From: Methanobacteriales archaeon HGW-Methanobacteriales-1
GTDB taxonomy: Archaea; Methanobacteriota; Methanobacteria; Methanobacteriales; Methanobacteriaceae
Reading direction: 5' to 3'
Length of the DNA stretch: 64,000 nucleotides
Assembly: GCA_002839705.1 (NCBI GenBank)
Contig: PGYO01000009.1
Span: forward strand, 124,001-188,000
The notes below the pieces were generated by a model. It had not been told where the DNA came from, searched no databases, and worked only from the letters and a program-made list of their open reading frames with translations. Shown here piece by piece: positions 45,643 through 55,258 of the stretch; position 1 is the stretch's first letter; each line of letters starts with the position of its first letter. A program made the translations under genes and the position numbers.

Positions 45643-48372
45643 ATGGATTCTTATACTGAAAATATTACATCAATTTCCGAAGCAAACACTAGGAAACAGT
45701 ATATTGATCCTTTACTCGAGAAAACAGGTTGGCTTGAGAAATATATTAAAGAAGAAGTTAATTCTGTTAAATCTAATTTTAAAAATAAAGATTTTATTTA
45801 TTTTAATGGTTCTATTGAACGTGGTGTAGATAGATTCATTGATTATGTTCTACTGGATGAAGATTACACACCCTTGGCCATCATTGAGGCCAAGAGATTT
45901 TCCAAAGATCCGGATATTGGCCGGATACAGTCCCGCAGCTATGCCCAGGACATTGAATCCCAAATTAATTATAAAGTACCTATTTTTCTAACCAATGGCC
46001 AAAAATGGGTTTTAATTGATGAATATGGTATTGAAAGGAAAGTAAGCGGCCCCTTTTCCCAGAGCGATTTAAAAAGACGCAGGGACCTTTATAAAAACCG
46101 TAAAGATCCTCGTGGTGTTAAATTAAATACTCATATTGTGGACAGGGCCCGCAGTGTGCAGATTGTGAGAAAATTATCAGAACACTTTGCTGAATGCCAT
46201 AGAACAGCATTAATTGAAATGGCCACCGGTACCGGAAAAACCAGGGTGGCCATGGCCCTTATTGATTTGCTGATTAAATCCAATGTGGTGCGAAATGTCC
46301 TATTTATTGCTGATAGAGTAGCTCTGGTAAGACAGGCAAAGGATAATGGATTTAAGAAATATTTCACCGAACCAGTGGCTGATTTAAGGAATGGATTCAA
46401 TGATAACAGCCGATTGTACGTTACCACGGTTCAGACTTTAATGCAGGGCAAGGAAACTCGTTTATTTGAAAAATTCTCCCCCGGATTTTTTGATTTAATT
46501 GTTTTTGACGAGGCCCACCGTTCCATTTATGATAGAAATAATCTCATTTATCAGTACTTTGATTGTATAAAAATTGGATTAACGGCCACACCTCGTGAGC
46601 GGGAAACTCAGAGTACCTTTGATTTATTTGGTAAGGCCACTGCTGAATATTCCTATGATGAGGCGGTGCGGGACGGGGTTTTGGTCCCCTATTTTGCCCA
46701 TATCATCTCTACCAAGGTTTTAAATGAAGGGATAAAACAGGAAAATCTGGATAAGTTTCTCAAAAACCATTTAAGAAGACAGAAAGTGGATCCTGATGAG
46801 CTGGAATTAACTGGTTCTCAATTTGACCGGGTTTTCATGGATGATAAGACCAATGCCCTTATAATTAAAAGTTTTATGGAGCACTGCTATAAATCAGATG
46901 AAGGAAAACCAGCCAAGTCTATTTTCTTCTGTGCCAGCCGAAACCATGCCAAACACATGAAAAAAGTTTTTGGAGAACTATTCCCTAAATTCTCTGATGA
47001 GGTGCAGGTTATAACCTCTAATATGGCCCGCAGCGACGATGAAGTAGAACGCTTTAAAAAACAGTCAAATCCACGAATTGCCCTATCCGTGGGAATGCTG
47101 GATACGGGAGTGGACATTCCAGAAATCTGCAACCTGGTATTTGTAAAACCAGTCTATTCACCCATAAGATTCTGGCAAATGCTGGGCCGGGGAACACGAA
47201 ACCTGCAAGCCTGCAAGCACAAGGATTGGCTGCCTTCGGGTAAGAAGAATGATTTCTTAATATTTGATTTTATGATTGGGGGCCATTCCAATATTGAATT
47301 CCATGAACTGGAAAGGGGAAAAGGTACTGGTGTGCCTAATGATGTTTTAACCACCATCTTTAACAACCGGGTGGCTCTTTTAGATAAAGATTTGACATCT
47401 GAGCAGAAGGAACTGATTACTGGAAAAATTAGAGTTACTATGGATGAGTTGAATGAGGAGTTCTTTTTAGTCAGGGAAAAAGCATCTATAATTTCCAGGA
47501 TTAAAAATAGTGATGATTTAGAGGGCTTTGTTGATCCCTTAATTGAAGAAATATCTCCTTTAATGATTACCCAGTTTGGTTCTAATTCTAAAGTTTCCTC
47601 ATTTATCCTGAAATCAGAAAAACTCTTTGAGTGTATTCTGGATCGTGATAAGGAAAAAATAGATAAAATACGCCGGGAAGTGGTCTTCATGATAAGTAAT
47701 GTCATGGAAAAGGACAACCTCCAGGTAATAAGCGAGAAGAAACCCCAACTGATAAGGGCCAGGCAGAGTGAATTCTGGGAAGATTTAACCTTTGAAGACG
47801 TGGAATTTTTGGTTATAGAAGTAGCACCCTTAATGAAGTACTTTGAACCCACAGGAAATGGCATTATTGATATACCGGTGGCCGATGTAATCACCGACTG
47901 GAAGAAGTTTGAAAAAGAAGTCCAGGAAGATGAGGAACTTAAAAGACTTCTGGAACGGAATGAATCAGTTCGCAAATTAAAAGAAGGCCAGGGTATTAAT
48001 TCAGGGGAGTTACTGGATTTAGAAAGGGAATTATCATCTCTAAAACCAGAAATAACCATAGAATACATTCAAAAACAGCAAAATATTGACTTTTTACAAT
48101 TCCTGAGAGATATTATTGGCCTCTCCCGTGATGACGATCCAAGGATGATAATTGAGAAGAGATTTAATGATTACATAGTGGAGAATGTGCATTACACCTC
48201 CCGCCAGGTTGAATTTCTAATGTTACTGAAGAAAGTCTTCTCTGAGAGAAAACACATTGAAATGAAGGATCTCGGTGGGCCACCCTTCGAGGATGAGAAT
48301 CCACTGGATTTGTTTAGTTATGAGGAGCTAGTGGGGATTGTTGATAAGTGTAATGAGATTAGGATGTGTTGA
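45643..48372 (+). CDS. hsdR: Type I restriction enzyme R subunit
   Basis: A 909-residue protein. The N-terminal nuclease domain has D67 and IIEAKR (E82-x-K84). The helicase follows with motif I MATGTGKT (about 195-202), DEAH in VFDEAHRS (about 290), motif III LTATPRE, and motif VI QMLGRGTR. The C-terminal 300 residues are of the EcoEI type (FLRDIIGLSRDDDP). It translocates and cuts DNA when HsdM/HsdS meet unmodified sites. First gene of a four-gene operon with hsdS and hsdM. The region before the ATG is very AT-rich with no ribosome-binding site. Confidence 0.95.
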   Translation: MDSYTENITSISEANTRKQYIDPLLEKTGWLEKYIKEEVNSVKSNFKNKDFIYFNGSIERGVDRFIDYVLLDEDYTPLAIIEAKRFSKDPDIGRIQSRSYAQDIESQINYKVPIFLTNGQKWVLIDEYGIERKVSGPFSQSDLKRRRDLYKNRKDPRGVKLNTHIVDRARSVQIVRKLSEHFAECHRTALIEMATGTGKTRVAMALIDLLIKSNVVRNVLFIADRVALVRQAKDNGFKKYFTEPVADLRNGFNDNSRLYVTTVQTLMQGKETRLFEKFSPGFFDLIVFDEAHRSIYDRNNLIYQYFDCIKIGLTATPRERETQSTFDLFGKATAEYSYDEAVRDGVLVPYFAHIISTKVLNEGIKQENLDKFLKNHLRRQKVDPDELELTGSQFDRVFMDDKTNALIIKSFMEHCYKSDEGKPAKSIFFCASRNHAKHMKKVFGELFPKFSDEVQVITSNMARSDDEVERFKKQSNPRIALSVGMLDTGVDIPEICNLVFVKPVYSPIRFWQMLGRGTRNLQACKHKDWLPSGKKNDFLIFDFMIGGHSNIEFHELERGKGTGVPNDVLTTIFNNRVALLDKDLTSEQKELITGKIRVTMDELNEEFFLVREKASIISRIKNSDDLEGFVDPLIEEISPLMITQFGSNSKVSSFILKSEKLFECILDRDKEKIDKIRREVVFMISNVMEKDNLQVISEKKPQLIRARQSEFWEDLTFEDVEFLVIEVAPLMKYFEPTGNGIIDIPVADVITDWKKFEKEVQEDEELKRLLERNESVRKLKEGQGINSGELLDLERELSSLKPEITIEYIQKQQNIDFLQFLRDIIGLSRDDDPRMIIEKRFNDYIVENVHYTSRQVEFLMLLKKVFSERKHIEMKDLGGPPFEDENPLDLFSYEELVGIVDKCNEIRMC

Positions 48373-48393
48373 ATTAGAATATTTGGGGATATC

Positions 48394-49389
48394 ATGAAAA
48401 TGCTTTGTGAAAAATTAGAAGAAATAGAATTTATTGACTTTTGTCCTGAGGATAGAACTATTTATGGAACGGTTCATTATTCAGATATTGAAAATAAATT
48501 TGTAGGATATATGGAACAAGGTGAAGAATTAATTCAGATTCCTATAGAACCTGTATCTGGAACTTATTGGAGTAAAAAACTTGTTGATCCTCAAAAAGAC
48601 TGCTATTTAGAAATTCTAAATTTAATATTAAACAATTATTCTTTTTCGAACCCAAACAAGTCCAAGAATATTTTGATGCATTTCAATAGCTTATCTAATG
48701 ATATAATTAATTTTGGGACTTTAATTAACAAACAATTTATTTTATGGGATTATATAAAAAATTCTGAAAAACCAATTCGTTTTTCCAATATTTATGTTAC
48801 TGAGTTAGAATATTTAATGGGGTTAGTGAGGTCTTTTTTTGATTTAATTTATGCAATAATTGTTTCTTTGTATGCTCAATTCAGACCTAAACTCGATTTT
48901 TCATTTCCCAACACATTAAATAAATTTTACCAGAGAATAGAACGATACGAAGTTGATGAGCCTATTTTGGATTTTTTAAAAGAAATACAACCATTATTTA
49001 GGCTTTGCAAAGATATTAGGGATGGTATTTATCACAGAGGTGAAACACCCCAAATCATTTTTATAACGGAGAATGGACCAGGTATTAGTATGCAAAAAAT
49101 TGAAGGATTAATGAGTGGCCCTTTTTTTCAATTTAATGATTTTTTTGAAGATGATCCTAAATTCAAAGATCATCTACTAAAAAATGATATTGCTTCAATT
49201 TTTTATTTAATTAATAGAATCATACAATTTGCATTAGAAAGCACAAATAAATTAGTCGAAGCTATTGAAAATACTTTTATTAAACCAAAATCAATATCTA
49301 ATGAATATAAAACATTTTTTAGGGCCCATGAGGTTCAGTATTTAAACAAAATCAATGAATATTTAGATCAATGCTGGATAGAGCCTTAA
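48394..49389 (+). CDS. HEPN-like protein embedded in the type I restriction operon
   Basis: A 331-residue protein with no family I recognise. The central, helix-rich part (residues about 135-290) contains RDGIYHRG with R209 and H214, which fits the R-x4-6-H motif of HEPN ribonucleases, in a helical context (KEIQPLFRLCKDIRDGIYH). The N-terminal 90 residues look like a small beta domain. It lies 21 bases after hsdR and 21 bases before hsdS, so it is translated with them. An RNase or abortive backup role is inference; a structural accessory is the alternative. Confidence 0.5.
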   Translation: MKMLCEKLEEIEFIDFCPEDRTIYGTVHYSDIENKFVGYMEQGEELIQIPIEPVSGTYWSKKLVDPQKDCYLEILNLILNNYSFSNPNKSKNILMHFNSLSNDIINFGTLINKQFILWDYIKNSEKPIRFSNIYVTELEYLMGLVRSFFDLIYAIIVSLYAQFRPKLDFSFPNTLNKFYQRIERYEVDEPILDFLKEIQPLFRLCKDIRDGIYHRGETPQIIFITENGPGISMQKIEGLMSGPFFQFNDFFEDDPKFKDHLLKNDIASIFYLINRIIQFALESTNKLVEAIENTFIKPKSISNEYKTFFRAHEVQYLNKINEYLDQCWIEP

Positions 49390-49410
49390 TTAATTTTAGA
49401 GTGGAAAAAA

Positions 49411-50610
49411 ATGATCAGCGAATTACCTAATGGATGGACATTAAAATCAATTAAAGAGATTTGTTCAGAGATTTCAGATGGAAATTATTCTTCAAAATAT
49501 CCTAAGCAAAGTGAATTTTTGGATTCAGGTATTCCGTTCATTCGTGCTAATAATTTAGTTAATAACACGGTAATCTGGGAAGATATGCGTTTTATTTCGA
49601 AAGAAAAACATGAATTATTAAAAAAAGGACATTTAAAAGAAAATGATGTTTTAATAACCACTAGGGGAGTTTTAGGGAATGTTGCATTAGTTCCTAAAGA
49701 ATTCGATGATGTAAATATAAACGCACAAATAGTTCGAATGAAAACTGATGAAACAATTATAATACCTAAATATCTGCTACTCACTTTTAAATCGAAAGAA
49801 TTTAAATCACAATTGGTAAAAAAAACAACTGGAACTACTCTAAAGCAATTACCTGTCAGAAAGCTCGAAAAAATGTTAATTGTAGTGCCGCCAATAAATT
49901 ACCAAAAGAAAATAGTCGAAATTCTGGAAAAGGCTGAAAAACTGAAAGAATGGCGTGCCGAAGCTGATGAATTGGCCTATGATTATTTGAAAAGTGTATT
50001 CATTAATATGTTTGGACATCCCCTATCTAAAGAAAATACGCTTGCAAAAGTAAAATTGGGAGATGTTATTGACATCATTGTTCCAACAAGAGATAAGCCA
50101 AAGAGTTTTACAGGAACAATCCCTTGGGTAACATTGCCTGATTTAAAAAATTCATTTTATATTAATAATTCTAAATATAAACTCTCAAAAAAAGAAGCTA
50201 AACCAACTAAAACTCGGTTATTTCCAAAAAAAACTGTTTTATTAAGTTGTGCAGGTAGTATTGGGAAAGTTGCTATAGCTGAGTGTGAATTATATACCAA
50301 TCAGCAATTTTATGGTTTGGTTTGTAATGAAAAAAAGATTATTCCTGAATTTTTGGCTTATCAATTGTCATTTTTAGGGGCTAATTTTTATAAAAGTATT
50401 GGCGGAACTTCAACTTTATCCTTTTTCAAAAAAGATGCTGCTTTAAAAATAAATATTATATTGCCTGACTTAAAACATCAACTGAAATTTACCAGTTTAT
50501 GTAATCAAATAGAAACACTGAAAACACACCAATCACAATCAAAACAAGAAATAGACAACCTATTCAATACCCTAATGCAAAAGGCCTTTAAAGGAGAACT
50601 TATATGTTAG
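49411..50610 (+). CDS. hsdS: Type I restriction enzyme specificity subunit
   Basis: A 399-residue protein with the usual two target-recognition domains (residues about 5-150 and 205-350), each followed by a long helix (ILEKAEKLKEWRAEADELAYDYLKS at about 170-195 and SLCNQIETLKTHQSQSKQEIDNLFNTLMQ at the end). VPPINYQKKIVEILEKAE and LPDLKHQLKF are the conserved junctions. It gives the complex its DNA specificity. The gene overlaps hsdM by seven bases. Confidence 0.93.
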   Translation: MISELPNGWTLKSIKEICSEISDGNYSSKYPKQSEFLDSGIPFIRANNLVNNTVIWEDMRFISKEKHELLKKGHLKENDVLITTRGVLGNVALVPKEFDDVNINAQIVRMKTDETIIIPKYLLLTFKSKEFKSQLVKKTTGTTLKQLPVRKLEKMLIVVPPINYQKKIVEILEKAEKLKEWRAEADELAYDYLKSVFINMFGHPLSKENTLAKVKLGDVIDIIVPTRDKPKSFTGTIPWVTLPDLKNSFYINNSKYKLSKKEAKPTKTRLFPKKTVLLSCAGSIGKVAIAECELYTNQQFYGLVCNEKKIIPEFLAYQLSFLGANFYKSIGGTSTLSFFKKDAALKINIILPDLKHQLKFTSLCNQIETLKTHQSQSKQEIDNLFNTLMQKAFKGELIC

Positions 50611-52091
50611 ATTCAGACCTCAAATCAAAGATTAATCAGTTATGGGATAAGTTCTGGAGTAGTGGGATATCCAATCCCCTGCAGGCCATTGAACAGATGT
50701 CCTACTTAATGTTCATGAAACGTTTAGATGATGATGAGATCGCCAAGGAAAAGAATGTTCAATTAAGTGGAGAACCATTCGAATCCCTCTTTAAAGACTG
50801 TCCTGATTGCCGCTGGTCACAATGGAATAACATGGCCTCTGATGAGATGCTGGACCATGTCCGGGATAAAGTATTTCCTTTCCTTAGAGATTTAGGAGAT
50901 GATAAATCACTCTACAGTCGTTATATGAAAGATGCGGTCTTTGCCATTCCCACCGGTACTCTATTAACTGAGGCCACCAGTATCATTGACGGTATGCACA
51001 TCAAGGAGCAGAACCTGGACACCAAAGGGGATATCTACGAGTACCTCTTATCTGAACTTAAAACCTCTGGTAAAAACGGTCAATTTAGAACTCCCAGACA
51101 TATCATCCAGATGATGGTGGAATTATTAGACCCTAAAGCTAAGGAAACCATCTGCGACCCGGCCTGTGGTACTGCTGGTTTTTTAGTCAATGCTTACCAG
51201 CACATTTTAAAGGCCAACACTTCCCGGGATTTAATAAAAATAGATGAAGATGGAAACCCTTACAACTTCAAAGGGGACAAATTAAGCCAGGAAGAATTCA
51301 AACTCCTCAAAAATAAATCATTATACGGTTTTGACTTTGACCAGACCATGGTGAGAATCTCTTTAATGAACCTTATGATGCACGGCATCAGCAATCCAAG
51401 GATAGATCAAACCAACACCTTGTCAATGCGTTACAGCCAGCATCCTAATTTTGATGTTGTACTGGCCAACCCACCATTTAAGGGAAGCATAAATAAAGAT
51501 GAGCTCAGTGATGATTTCTCCATAAACACCACCAAGACTGAGATTTTATTCCTAGAACTCATGTACAACATATTGACCATTGGTGGCCGTTGTGCAGTTA
51601 TTGTTCCTCAGGGTGTTTTATTTGGAAACTCTAAGGCCCATAAATCCATCAGGCAAAAATTATTAGAAGATTGTAGATTGGATGCTGTTATATCCATGCC
51701 ATCTGGTGTATTCAAACCTTATGCTGGAGTATCCACCGGAATTTTAATCTTTACCAAAGGTGAACCCACAGAAAATGTATGGTTCTATGACATGGAGGCC
51801 GATGGTTATTCCCTAGATGATAAGAGAACCTTCATTGATGGTAAGGGAGATATTCCAGATATTATTGAAAAATATATTAATAAAAACGTGGAAAAGCTGG
51901 AAGATCGTAAGGCCCAATGCTTCACTGTTCCATTAGATGAAATAAAAGAAAATGATTACTCTTTGAGTATTTCTAATTATAAAGAAATAGAATATGAAGA
52001 AATAGAGTATGAGGCTCCGGAAGTTATTAAGGCCAAAATCCTGGAATTAGAAGAAAAGATTATTCAGAATTTAAAAGATCTTGAAATTTAA
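50604..52091 (+). CDS. hsdM: Type I restriction enzyme modification subunit (adenine methyltransferase)
   Basis: A 495-residue N6-adenine methyltransferase. The N-terminal helical HsdM_N domain (LWDKFWSSGISNPLQAIEQM) is followed by the SAM-binding DPACGTAGFLV (about 183) and catalytic LANPPFKGS (about 287). It modifies host sites with HsdS. The start ATG overlaps the hsdS stop, so translation is coupled. Length is normal for the family. Confidence 0.95.
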   Translation: MLDSDLKSKINQLWDKFWSSGISNPLQAIEQMSYLMFMKRLDDDEIAKEKNVQLSGEPFESLFKDCPDCRWSQWNNMASDEMLDHVRDKVFPFLRDLGDDKSLYSRYMKDAVFAIPTGTLLTEATSIIDGMHIKEQNLDTKGDIYEYLLSELKTSGKNGQFRTPRHIIQMMVELLDPKAKETICDPACGTAGFLVNAYQHILKANTSRDLIKIDEDGNPYNFKGDKLSQEEFKLLKNKSLYGFDFDQTMVRISLMNLMMHGISNPRIDQTNTLSMRYSQHPNFDVVLANPPFKGSINKDELSDDFSINTTKTEILFLELMYNILTIGGRCAVIVPQGVLFGNSKAHKSIRQKLLEDCRLDAVISMPSGVFKPYAGVSTGILIFTKGEPTENVWFYDMEADGYSLDDKRTFIDGKGDIPDIIEKYINKNVEKLEDRKAQCFTVPLDEIKENDYSLSISNYKEIEYEEIEYEAPEVIKAKILELEEKIIQNLKDLEI

Positions 52092-52140
52092 TAGGTCTTA
52101 ATTTATTCTTTTTCATCAACATATATTAACGGGGGATATA

Positions 52141-52548
52141 ATGCAAAGAAAGATTATTATCATAGCTACTATAATAATAGCGATTATATTAGTTGCTGGT
52201 GTTTTTTCATACAATATGGTGAGCAATTCAAATGATAAAAGCAACCAAACTAATTCTTCCAATGTTACAAAAACAAATATTACTCCTGAGGAGAAAAATA
52301 ACGATTCTACTACCAAAAAATCATCAAAAACAGGTAAAAGCTATGAATGCGGGTACTGCGATGGAGTTGGATATTATTCCAGTTATAGTGATTGTAGTAG
52401 TTGTGATGGGACGGGATATGTAGGAGAAGATATCTGCCCAAAATGTGACGGTAGTGGTGAAGGAAAAGAAAAGAGAATCCGCTGCGATGGTTGTGGAGGA
52501 GATGGAATCCTTAACCCTAAAGATCCAGGTTATGGATATCCCATATAA
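52141..52548 (+). CDS. Membrane-anchored DnaJ-type zinc-finger protein
   Basis: A 135-residue protein with an N-terminal membrane segment (residues 4-22), a Ser/Asn/Thr-rich linker, and four CxxCxGxG-type repeats (CGYCDGVG, CSSCDGTG, CPKCDGSG, CDGCGGDG) as in the DnaJ cysteine-rich domain. There is no J domain. It may bind unfolded proteins or hold redox thiols; the role is unknown. AACGGGGGATATA precedes the ATG. Confidence 0.72.
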   Translation: MQRKIIIIATIIIAIILVAGVFSYNMVSNSNDKSNQTNSSNVTKTNITPEEKNNDSTTKKSSKTGKSYECGYCDGVGYYSSYSDCSSCDGTGYVGEDICPKCDGSGEGKEKRIRCDGCGGDGILNPKDPGYGYPI

Positions 52549-52646
52549 TTCCTTTTTCATCAAATAATATTCAAAAAATAATTTTTTAATCAATTAATAG
52601 GTTGAAATCTGGTAATTAATTATTAAACTTTTAAGGAGATGTTATC

Positions 52647-53594
52647 GTGGATGAAAAAGAATTTGCAGCTGTTTTAGTTAATGAACTTGTGGATAACATT
52701 CCTGTTGATTCCAGGCTCTTTTTATCGGAAAATGGTCTTGATCCAGACAATCTTGATGATGCAGATGAGATATGGAAGATTTTTGTCAGATACAACGTTG
52801 ATGGAGGCGGAATTAAATCAAGTATAGTTTATAAATACTGGATTTCTCTACCTGAATCTTCTATGTTATTTAATAGAAAAGAATTAATTTCTGAAGTCTC
52901 TAAATTAAAAGATCTAAGATGCTATAAAAATTTCACCACAGAATGCCCTGTAACTTTCAAAGCTGGATCATTTATTGATTCAGAGAAATGTCTTGGAAAT
53001 GGTGATTGCCCGTTTATGACCTTAACAAAAGAATTAAAATGGCATAAGGCCCATTATAGAATGGCTAAAATCTTGTTAGAAACTTCAAAAAGATTGTTAA
53101 TTGAAAATGAAGATGGTTCTAAAAATGGTAACTTGAATGATGTTGTTTCAGGCTTTTTTTTAAAATACAAAGATTGTGACCATAAATCTGAACTGACCAC
53201 TGCAGAATTACTAACTCTTTTTGAAGATATCAAAGGATATGGAAATCCTCCTAAAGTAATTACTTGGATGTTATCTGAGATGAGTAGTCCTGTTCATAAT
53301 TTAAATCATTGGGAAATGTTAGATTATCATCAATTAAATCCCGTGGATACTCATGTGAATAGATTAATGGAAAGATTCGGATTTTTAGAAAAAAATGAAA
53401 TTAACTCGGCCAATATTAATCTTAAACTAAATGAACTGTATCCAGACGAACCTAGGAAATTTGATTTTGCTTTATATCGATTAGGGGCTGAAATGGAGCA
53501 AAATATTTGTGGAAAAGAGCCTAAATGTGATTTGTGTAAAGAAAAATTTCCTAAAATCTTTAATAATTGCCCCTTTTTAAAAACATTAAAATGA
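52647..53594 (+). CDS. Endonuclease III-like HhH-GPD DNA glycosylase with Fe-S cluster motif
   Basis: A 315-residue protein. The helix-hairpin-helix (IKGYGNPPKVITWML, about 195-209), the catalytic-type Asp in NPVDTHVNRLMERFG (D234), and a C-terminal four-cysteine set (C288, C294, C297, C308) match the endonuclease III/MutY superfamily, although the cysteine spacing is not the classic C-x6-C-x2-C-x5-C. The N-terminal 130 residues are an extra part with CPVTF...CLGNGDCPF cysteines. The start is GTG behind AAGGAG. Base-excision repair or self-protection next to the restriction system is possible. Confidence 0.68.
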   Translation: MDEKEFAAVLVNELVDNIPVDSRLFLSENGLDPDNLDDADEIWKIFVRYNVDGGGIKSSIVYKYWISLPESSMLFNRKELISEVSKLKDLRCYKNFTTECPVTFKAGSFIDSEKCLGNGDCPFMTLTKELKWHKAHYRMAKILLETSKRLLIENEDGSKNGNLNDVVSGFFLKYKDCDHKSELTTAELLTLFEDIKGYGNPPKVITWMLSEMSSPVHNLNHWEMLDYHQLNPVDTHVNRLMERFGFLEKNEINSANINLKLNELYPDEPRKFDFALYRLGAEMEQNICGKEPKCDLCKEKFPKIFNNCPFLKTLK

Positions 53595-53990
53595 TCATTT
53601 ATCCAAACCCACACTAAGGGCCATATTAATAGTAAACTTATCAAATCCTTTTTCGGCCATCATTTTAACTACTTTTTGATTGTGGGCATCGTTTTCATCC
53701 TGGAATCTTTTATTCTCAACTGGATCTTCACTGATTTGAACTATACTGGATAGGGCCAGAAGGTGTTTTGTTCTACCATCAGCATATATTCGCTCGTGTG
53801 AATCACTGGTCATTCTATGAACGGCATAGTAATCAAGATAGTCTCCAGTTTCGTCTTTTCCAAAGCAATATTGAATAAGCCATCCACTATCTTGAATAAA
53901 TCCACTATTTTTTGATTTAAGGTCTTCCTCAGGCAAAGTAATGTCCCAGTGGGAAAATCTTTTTCTAAAACTTTCTTCTATTAGCTGCAT
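53595..53990 (-). CDS. Hypothetical protein
   Basis: About 131 residues, starting at ATG 53990, which follows GGAGGATATT; an upstream ATG at 54002 would place that site inside the gene. The sequence (SGWLIQYCFGKDETGDYLDYYAVHRM, with DSHERIYADG) looks like a small alpha/beta protein. No family recognised. It converges tail to tail with the glycosylase gene, with no spacer between them. Confidence 0.6.
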   Translation of the reverse strand: MQLIEESFRKRFSHWDITLPEEDLKSKNSGFIQDSGWLIQYCFGKDETGDYLDYYAVHRMTSDSHERIYADGRTKHLLALSSIVQISEDPVENKRFQDENDAHNQKVVKMMAEKGFDKFTINMALSVGLDK

Positions 53991-54192
53991 AATATCCTCC
54001 ATTTAAATTCATTTATTAGAAAATAAAATATTTAATCCATATATAATATTTAGTGTTTATTATTAAATAGTTAACCTTTTTTATTCAATTTATTATTCAT
54101 AAATGACCTGACTAGAAATTTTGTTTTATAACGTAAATTTTAATAATGATTAACTATTAATTATTACTTAAAGTTTTTATTAATAACTGGGG

Positions 54193-54485
54193 ATGAATAA
54201 ATTAGAAATTTAACTGAAAGAGATATTAAAAATTGGCTTTCAGATATCAGTAGAGAAAAAATAACTATTGATAATCATCCTCGAAAAAGAGCTAGATTAA
54301 GATGTTTTTCTGAAGAAATACTATATGAATATCTGACTGAACGCCGATTCAAAAAGGTAAAAAAGATTGGAACTCCTTCAAAGGTAATTAAATTTGAATT
54401 ACATTATGATAATCTTGACAAAAGTAGAAATGAAGATATAATAATCGTTATTATGCCTCTTGATTTAAACGAAAAAAACTATTAA
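54193..54485 (+). CDS. DUF4258-like small protein (probable toxin-type), frameshifted at the start
   Basis: ATG 54193, after ACTGGGG, opens a seven-codon frame; one base out of phase lies a good coding frame (IRNLTERDIKNWLSDI through ERRFKKVKKIGTPSKVIKFE) to TAA 54485. One more A in the AAA at 54198-54202 joins them into 97 residues. The domain resembles DUF4258/relE-like small proteins, and the next gene is DUF2283-like, a partnership often seen in methanogen toxin-antitoxin-type pairs. Family call is tentative. Confidence 0.55.
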
Positions 54486-54524
54486 GGTTGTAACAGTTAT
54501 ATTAGAATAGAAATGGTGACCATG

Positions 54525-54911
54525 ATGAAACATAGAAATATTTTAAAGCATTTCAGAATGGATCAAGATTATGATTACCAATCTGATTCGCTTATTTTAC
54601 ACATTACTGAAGATTACTAGTACAAAAAATCAGTTCGCCTGGAAGAGGATATAATTCTAGACTTTGATAAAAACGATGTTCCAGTAGCTTTAGAGCTATT
54701 AAACGCATCTAAAACTCTGTGTGTTAAAAAATCTTCTCTTATTCAACCTGTTTCTTTAAAGATGAATATTGGAATTGCTGAAGATATAATAAAATTAGAT
54801 GCTACCTTCTCATTTTTAATTCATCAAAAACAAATACCCAAATCTTTAAACTGGCAGACCAGCAATGATGTTAATTTAGCAGCCAATGAGGCTAGCTTTG
54901 CTACAGCTTAG
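54525..54911 (+). pseudogene. DUF2283-like protein interrupted by TAG
   Basis: The frame starts at ATG behind GGTGA and reads MDQDYDYQSDSLILHITED, then TAG at 54618-54620, then continues in frame with VRLEEDIILDFDKNDVPVAL and LELLNASK, the typical DUF2283 body. The stop replaces a residue inside the conserved domain. Methanobacteriales are not known to use pyrrolysine, so the codon most likely terminates the protein. The frame beyond the domain (about 65 residues) is of unknown kind. Partner of the DUF4258-like gene 39 bases upstream. Confidence 0.7.
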
Positions 54912-54969
54912 TTTAGTTTGGAAAATTTCTAAGGATTCTAAATATCTTTTAAATAAAGCTTAGGATCTC

Positions 54970-55258
54970 TCATACCAGAATGGCCTCCTTCAAGACCTGT
55001 TTTTCAATTTCTTTGCGAACAGTATCAATAGGGACCACATCAACTTTAATATGCATTTCATCTTCTAAAAATTGGGATAGCCCTACCAGGTCCAGAAGAT
55101 TGGCTTTATCATTAATTCTACTAAAACATCAAGATCACTTTCTGGAGTTTCTTCTCCACGAACATATGATCCAAAAATGGCCTTTACCTGAGCTTTATAT
55201 TTTTCCTGAATTTGAGGGTTCAAACTTCTAATGAGTTTAATAATTTCTTTTTTTCCAT
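54970..55258 (-). pseudogene. Minimal nucleotidyltransferase (MNT-type antitoxin) with two frameshifts
   Basis: The minus strand encodes the hallmark GSYVRGEETPESDLDVLVE, the GSxxRG...D-x-D motif of MNT antitoxins, and ends KEIEKQVLKEAILV. The frame is broken twice: at the start, where seven A should be eight after ATGG, and just after VLVE. Both are one-base losses. MNT proteins normally pair with a HEPN toxin; no HEPN gene is adjacent here. Confidence 0.75.

Noticed and set aside
47154-48068. Long 304-residue frame on the minus strand
   Set aside because: It lies entirely inside hsdR, is Ser-rich as expected of an antisense shadow, and has no start signals.
54618-54620. TAG as a possible pyrrolysine codon in the DUF2283-like gene
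   Set aside because: Methanobacteriales are not known to carry the pyl genes, none are visible here, and neighbouring genes are broken by other means, so a nonsense change or error is simpler.
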